21,669 nt of DNA from contig JABYQR010000545.1 in the NCBI GenBank assembly GCA_022592445.1, positions 1 through 21,669 of the forward strand. Reading direction: 5' to 3'. A program made the position numbers and the translations under genes. Source of the stretch: Cytidiella melzeri. Taxonomy: Eukaryota; Basidiomycota; Agaricomycetes; Polyporales; Irpicaceae. Shown piece by piece: positions 17,230 to 21,669 of this stretch (within the stretch, counting starts at the first letter, position 1; each line of letters starts with the position of its first letter). A model generated the notes under the pieces. The model had not been told where the DNA came from. It did not search any database and worked only from the letters and a program-made list of their open reading frames with translations.

Positions 17230-17255
17230 CTGATAGTGGGAGTGTCCACTATCGG
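17230..17255 (+). repeat. Single hairpin related to the 4258-4648 array
   Basis: CTGATAGTG, an 8-nt loop, then CACTATCGG: same 9-8-9 design and near-identical stem to the array in piece 1 of gene Z. It lies just after the last open stretch of gene Z, probably in another intron. The rest of any array here is lost behind the copia insertion. Confidence 0.75.
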
Positions 17256-17300
17256 TGGATGCATTGATGTCTGTCCAGGTTGCTGTTTGAAAGTTACGAG

Positions 17301-17806
17301 TGTAGGGGATGACTAGGAGAGTCAACTAACTCTGGGAGTAAGTGTCTTATTATTTCTCTGCTCTCTAGGAGCGGTATATATACATGTCTGTAACTAGATT
17401 ACTAATGCAACAGTAATGTCATATGAGTAAGGATTGGTAAGGATTGGTAATCCTATGAGTAATGATTGGTAATGCACAGTCCTGCTTGCTAATACTACTG
17501 AATAGAAAATGTAAGCAATGACTGAGCATCCTACATAACTGAATGGTGCTGACTGAGTCTTTAGTAAGCTCAATACATTTGGTATATGAAATATGAGTCA
17601 TGCAGAAGCCTCATGGTACTTCTGCTATTCAGTCATGGAAACTACTGGAACACGATGCCATATGGTGCAAGTATCGCATTGTGTGTGACCATAAGGATGG
17701 TGGAGTCACATGCTATGTACTATCTAATCTTATCTATCCACATATCTAATCTACATTGTCCATAGATCTGATGTCCGATAAACAGCAATACAATCTCGCT
17801 TTGACA
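17301..17806 (-). repeat. 3' LTR of the copia element (506 bp)
   Basis: On the minus strand it starts TGTCAAAGCGAG just after the polypurine tract and ends CCCCTACA. The TG...CA ends are canonical. It contains a TATA box and a short GGATTGGTAA-type tandem repeat (about 17427-17474). The outer boundary at 17301 is inferred from the TG/CA rule and the expected distance from the TATA box, since no second LTR is available to compare. Confidence 0.7.
17375..17382 (-). promoter_or_regulatory. TATA box of the copia LTR
   Basis: TATATATA, about 75 bp before the LTR end on the minus strand. Confidence 0.5.
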
Positions 17807-17816
17807 CTCCCACTTG
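17807..17816 (-). other. Polypurine tract of the copia element
   Basis: CAAGTGGGAG directly precedes TGTCAA on the minus strand. AAGTGGGAG-type tracts are usual in fungal copia elements. A similar AGTGGGAGT lies near the end of the pol reading frame, about 80 bp upstream. Confidence 0.7.
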
Positions 17817-17887
17817 ATGCCAACATCATTTTGCTTTGAGCTACTTTGAATGACAGCATCTCGTTAGGGTGCAGTGAAGTTCACTAG

Positions 17888-19382
17888 TCAAAGACTCCCA
17901 CTGAATTTAGACTGTTTCTGAAATGCCAATGACTTGGTCATTATATCAGCAACTTGGTCTTCAGTTGGGATGGCATACAGTTCTGCCTTTTTGTCTTCAT
18001 TTATGAACTCGCGAACATAGTGGTAACGAATGTCAATGTGCTTTGAACAAGCTTCAATCTTTGGATTCTTTGTGAAGAAGATGGCACTGTGGTTGTCGCA
18101 ATAGATCATAGTGGGACCTCTTGGTGACATATCCAATTCCGTAAGCATAGTACATATCCAAGCACACTGCCTCGCTGTGTCGCATAATGCCATGTACTCT
18201 GCTTCCATTGAAGAGAGTGCTACGGTCTTCTGTTTCCTCGAGACCCATGACACTGCGCCTTTAGCCAGAAGGAATGCATAGCCAGTAGTGGAGTGTCTAT
18301 CATCTTTGTTCTCAGCCCAGTCTGCGTCTGAGCACCCAACTAGTCCAGATTGGCTGCGTCCATCATACTTGATAGCATATGACTGAGTACCAAGTAGATA
18401 ACGGAGTATGTACTTCGCAGCATTCATATGGATTTGAGTGGGATTTGACATATACTGAGAAAGACGTATGACAGCATATGAAATGTCGGGACGAGTACCA
18501 ATCATAACATATATGAGTGTACCAATCAAGGCTTGATACGAACTCCTAAGCTCATGTTCCGCTGTATAGTCGGAATCTGCTTTACGAAGTTCTAGTCCAG
18601 ATGGTAAAGGTGTACGGGCAGGATTAGCATTGATCATTTGAAAACGTTTAAGAGCATCTTCAATGTACGACCCTTGAGAAAGGTAGAGTGTACGCTCTTT
18701 ACAATTTCTATGCACTTGCATGCCTAGGATTAGCTTTGCTTCTCCTAAGTCACGCATCTCATATTGATTCATGAGATTTGTTTTGAGTGCTTTGATCCCA
18801 GCTTTATCGTTGCCAATAGGAAATATATCATCAACATAGAGGATAAGCATCAAAGTCCCCCCTTGTTGGTGATATATGTATACACCAGCATCGGACTCAA
18901 TATGTTCAAAGCCTAAAGCTACAAGCGTATTGTGTATTTTGATATTCCAGGTTCGTGAAGCTTGTTTAAGTCCATAAATGGCAAACAAACATAGTTCTCT
19001 TTTCCCTTCTCTACAAAACCTCTCATCCAGTTCGCCGTAGCTAGTAGCGTGCGTATGGACTCAAAACGTGCGACTGGTGAGAAGGTTTCTTGATAATTGA
19101 TTCCTTCAACTTGCGTGAAGCCTTTTGCTACAAGACGTGCTTTGTAACAACCGTCAGATTTGACTGCAAAGACCCATTTGCATTTGACTATTTTTTGTGA
19201 GGTTAGGTTAGGTTAACAAGCTTCCAAGTGCCATTCTTCATTTGAGAAGCAATTATGTCTTGTGCAGCAGCATACCATAAATCTCTATTGTCACTTTTCA
19301 TCGCTTGTTTCCAAGTCTGAGGAAATTCGTTCATTGCAAACGCCGTGACATATGATGACAGTATATGTTCTAGAGATCCAGA
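17888..19382 (-). pseudogene. copia reverse transcriptase and RNase H, with a deletion removing catalytic motif A
   Basis: The open 3' part (17888-18988) has [12 protein letters not shown], then the YVDD active site (residues 51-54 of that frame). RNase H follows with D221/D223 (CSDADW), E262 (MEAEY), D298 (YCDNH), the HIDIRYHYVRE motif and D348, ending FQKQS. Upstream (18989-19382) the N-terminal polymerase is present in pieces: the WKQAM and NGTWKLV region, then, after a TAA and a frame change near a poly(A) run (about 19185-19195), KCKWVFAVK through [20 protein letters not shown]. There the sequence jumps straight to [13 protein letters not shown]. About 30 residues are missing, including the usual aspartate-containing TAFLNG-type motif A, so this polymerase must be dead. 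A further frame change occurs at about 18985. Confidence 0.85.
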
Positions 19383-20906
19383 TTAATCCTCCGATTGACT
19401 CGGAAGATCAGATGGGAGATCAATGTTTGATTCCTCCGGTGTCAAAGGCAATCTAGAAGATCCAGGTACTGGATTAGACGCTGTACGTCTTACTGGTCCA
19501 GGTACTGCTGGCTTTGTTGAATCTCTCCATTTAGCCATTTGCTCCTTTTGTTGCTTTTCAATACCCTTATTGCGTGCAACTGCCTGTTCATTACGCTTCA
19601 CTTTGTCAACCGGATTAAAGCTAAGCGAAGGATTCTTTCCAGCAGTTAATCTCTTTGGTTGAGACGGTGGTGGCTGCTGTACTGGTTGACGTGCGTTTGA
19701 ACGTGAAGGGTGAGACAGTGCTTGCTGCGGTCTACTGACTGGTGTGCCGCGGGTATTACAACTGGGTGCTCTCGGCTGAGGTACAGGCTGCTGAGCAGGA
19801 TTCTGCGGTTCTTGTTGTCTTGGATGATTATCCTCTCCATCATCAAGCTCATTGTGACCAGCATCATTGTCCTCATTAACAAAAGGTAAATTGATATCAT
19901 GTAGAGGTTGTGGATTATTGTCAGATTGGGGTTGTTTGGAAAGAGAAGTATCAAGATCGGTACAATATGGGAAAGTATTCTCGTCAAATTTTACATTGGT
20001 CGCTAAGACTATCCATTGTTTATCCCAGAACCGGTAACCCTTAAGACCAGGTTCATATCCAACAAATATCATAGGAGCTGCCTTGGCAGACAGCTTGTTC
20101 TGACGACGTTCCTTGTGTATAAAGACGTATGCGCAACATCCAAATACATGAAGGCGGGAAATATCAGGTGTTTCACCCAAAAATATCTCAATAGGTGTGT
20201 GCCAATTAGAACGCTGACTTGGTAGGCGGTTATAAACGTATACGGCAGCCTCGCATGACAACTTCCAAAAGCCGTTAGAAAGACAAGCGTGGTGACACAT
20301 GGCTTCTGCTTTATAAACAATTGTCTGCTGCCATTGTTCCGCTCTACCATTCTGCTGATGTGAGTAAGGCGTGGATGTCTGACGTTCTATACCATACTGA
20401 TGTAGATATTTAGTGAACTCATCATTCAAGAACTCTGTACCCCTATCACTGTGAAACTTCTTCATCTTTTGACCAGTCTGGTTTTCCGCCCATGTTTTCC
20501 ATCTCTTGAACCCGGATAATGCTTGGTTTTTATGCTTGAGGTAACATTGTTCCCCCATACCAGTAGCATTGTCTAAGAGAGTCATGGTGTACTTATAACC
20601 ATCAATCGAAAGCGAAGGAAATTCAACTAAGTCCGAGTAAACCAGTTCTAGTGGCTCCTTGGCTCGTGATAAAGAGGGTGATTTTGGAAGTTGCTTTCCT
20701 CGACCAAGTTCACATCCGTGGCATGGAGCAGTTGAGGATGGAACAGAGATACGCTCAGGTAATCCCTCAGTCCCTTTGTAAGGATTCTCAACAATGCGCT
20801 TCCACGGATGTCCTAGCCTATTATGCCACAACAGGAAATTATCAGAGGTCTTTATGGCTGCTACTGTCTCTTGTCGTTTTACTATGCGCGCATTTATGTA
20901 ATACAT
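19383..20906 (-). pseudogene. copia integrase region (507-codon open stretch)
   Basis: The pre-integrase HHCC finger has H28 and H33 (WHNRLGH) and C62 and C65 (CHGC). The core triad is D92 (VYSDLVEF), D154 (FHSDRGTEF) and E190 (NGRAEQ). A typical copia tail follows (RLHVFGCCAYV, FVGYEPGLKGYRFWD), then a proline/glutamine-rich linker and an acidic end. It integrates the element cDNA into the host genome. All catalytic residues are intact, but the frame continues upstream through a TAG at about 20989 and stops at TAA 19383-19385, in frame with the polymerase that should follow. The ATG at 20906 is internal to the ancestral polyprotein, not a true start. Confidence 0.85.
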
Positions 20907-21330
20907 GCCTGCATCGTCACAGTTTCCATACAGGACCTTTTTGCCCTTGTTTTGTATAGTCCAGCCTTTTGCTGTGATCTGACTTGTCTAGCCATTGGCC
21001 AAAGCCTTACAAGGTGCAAAGAATCGAGTAACTGCGTCTGGGATATAAAGAACGTTCTGAAGGGTGGCACGGCTTACTACACCATTTTTGAGTGTTGAGT
21101 CAATAATCACAGTCCCCTTCCCAATATCTGAAGTGACATTTTCCTTCCTGCAACCGAACAGAATCCGGGTTTTACTGCAGCGGAATATTGTACAATATCA
21201 GAATATTTGTTAGTGATATGGCTACTTGCGCCACTGTCAATAAGCCATTGGACAATATCACGCTCGTGCGAGGAATAGAGTGAACCAGTGATCATTTCGA
21301 AAGACTCATTCTCGAATACAGGCATAGTTT
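20907..21330 (-). pseudogene. copia aspartic protease region, frameshifted
   Basis: It contains WLIDSGASSHIT, the catalytic DSG motif of the retrotransposon protease, which cleaves the polyprotein. The upstream open part (21107-21325) ends in a TGA caused by a frame change near 21145-21160. The other frame then gives IGKGTVIIDSTLKNGVV and TLQNVLYIPDA, the usual protease to pre-integrase link, down to a single TAG at about 20989. Confidence 0.8.
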
Positions 21331-21669
21331 CTATGTTAACACTTTGAACTCGTGCTTTTCCTTTTCCCTTCTGATCCTTTTTCCCATTCTGTTGTCCTGT
21401 TTCTTTTTGTTCTGCTGCTGATTGTTCTGCGCTCCAGACGACTTGTTCTTCCGAGTATTGTTATTGGACGGTTTAGTGTCCCAGTGCTCCTTGGTAGAGT
21501 GATTGGTCTTGCCACATCTGTCACACCTCTTTGAACCTTTATTGAATTGCTTGACTTGAGTTATCCTCGAAGCAGAGGTGCCTACTTCGTTAGAAAGACA
21601 CCTAGTTTCCTCGGCTTCAATCTTAGGAATGATGTTACTCAAGTCAAGTTCTTCAGGTCATCGATAGTG
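21331..21669 (-). pseudogene. copia gag C-terminal part with a CCHH zinc knuckle, frameshifted
   Basis: Nucleocapsid end of gag. The knuckle reads CDRCGKTNHSTKEHW: spacing C-x2-C-x4-H-x4-H, with histidine where family members normally have cysteine. A lysine/asparagine/glutamine-rich basic stretch follows. The frame ends at TAA 21331-21333, while another frame (GKGKARVQSVNIE) links to the protease, so there is a frameshift near 21360-21390. The sequence continues beyond the window. Confidence 0.75.

Larger units (their letters stand above)
15578..17300 (+). pseudogene. Gene Z, piece 3 (acidic C-terminal part, cut by copia element)
   Basis: The frame continues from piece 2 (HVN to NPGVESVV). 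The first part has hydrophobic and basic segments (MRMVKKVVPTVCEVMFVDLP); a shift near 15800-15828 then leads to a lysine-rich stretch (KKKRPLFESLGKAG) and a proline/glutamine-rich region. From about 16250 it is acidic and helical (ELDNEDANPVEEAIDANEQE), and it ends with an aspartate/alanine run (MDMDADADADANAEG) before TGA at 17200-17202. In-frame stops occur at 16024, 16105, 16234, 16246, 16705 and 16942. A roughly 110-bp unit is duplicated at 16699-16808 and 16936-17043. Another intron may begin near 17196, since a gene Z-type hairpin follows at 17230. The copia element cuts the gene at 17301. Function is unknown. Confidence 0.5.
17301..21669 (-). mobile_element. Ty1/copia LTR retrotransposon, 3' part, degenerate
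   Basis: On the minus strand the order is gag end, protease, integrase, reverse transcriptase, RNase H, polypurine tract, LTR. Integrase ahead of reverse transcriptase defines the copia order. The element enters from the right edge of the window, so the 5' LTR and primer binding site are not visible. It inserted into gene Z; the five bases beyond the LTR are ACGAG (17296-17300), whose partner is outside. Frameshifts, stops and an internal deletion make this copy non-autonomous. Confidence 0.9.

Noticed and set aside
19200..19216. Telomere-like GGTTA repeats
   Set aside because: Only three units, inside the damaged copia polymerase region; it is a local slippage product and not TTAGGG.

Overview
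The window looks like a nest of transposable elements in a filamentous fungus, most likely a mushroom-forming basidiomycete (Agaricomycetes). The evidence is a hAT transposase of the type common in those genomes, split by 45-62 nt GT-AG introns, a homeodomain-like protein of basidiomycete style, and Ty1/copia and Ty3/gypsy-like LTR retrotransposons. No bacterial operon, tRNA, rRNA or CRISPR array is seen. The organism is inferred, not proven.

The backbone is one large plus-strand gene of unknown function ('gene Z'), seen in three pieces: 3005-5477, 13169-13709 and 15578-17300. The pieces join because each intervening insertion is flanked by a direct repeat (GCGAGTGA around the first, GTGAAC around the second), and the reading frame runs on across each empty site. 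The gene is also cut at its left by an element A copy (at 3004) and at its right by a copia element (at 17301), so neither end is visible.

Layout: 1-1886 is the 3' end of an LTR retrotransposon (two unrecognised ORFs, polypurine tract, 712-bp LTR) that inserted into element A copy 1 (minus strand, 1887-3004). Next comes gene Z piece 1, which contains an array of small hairpins (4258-4648). 5478-13168 is a 7.7-kb hAT element with 13-bp terminal inverted repeats and a perfect 8-bp target duplication. It carries a broken minus-strand transposase (6070-10733) and an intact plus-strand homeodomain-like gene (11912-12862). It has itself been hit by a 399-bp palindromic MITE (5681-6079) and by a roughly 1.8-kb AT-rich insertion (6491-8290). 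Then follow gene Z piece 2, element A copy 2 (13710-15577, with a TATA box and an intact 175-aa cysteine-rich ORF), gene Z piece 3, and the 3' part of a minus-strand Ty1/copia element (17301 to the window end) with a 506-bp LTR and several inactivating lesions.

Most interesting points: the two-gene hAT element; the unclassified element A; the hairpin array with fixed 8-nt loops and compensating stem changes; and the large unknown gene rebuilt from target-site duplications. Several very short GT-AG segments (18-35 nt) that would restore frame are reported with caution.
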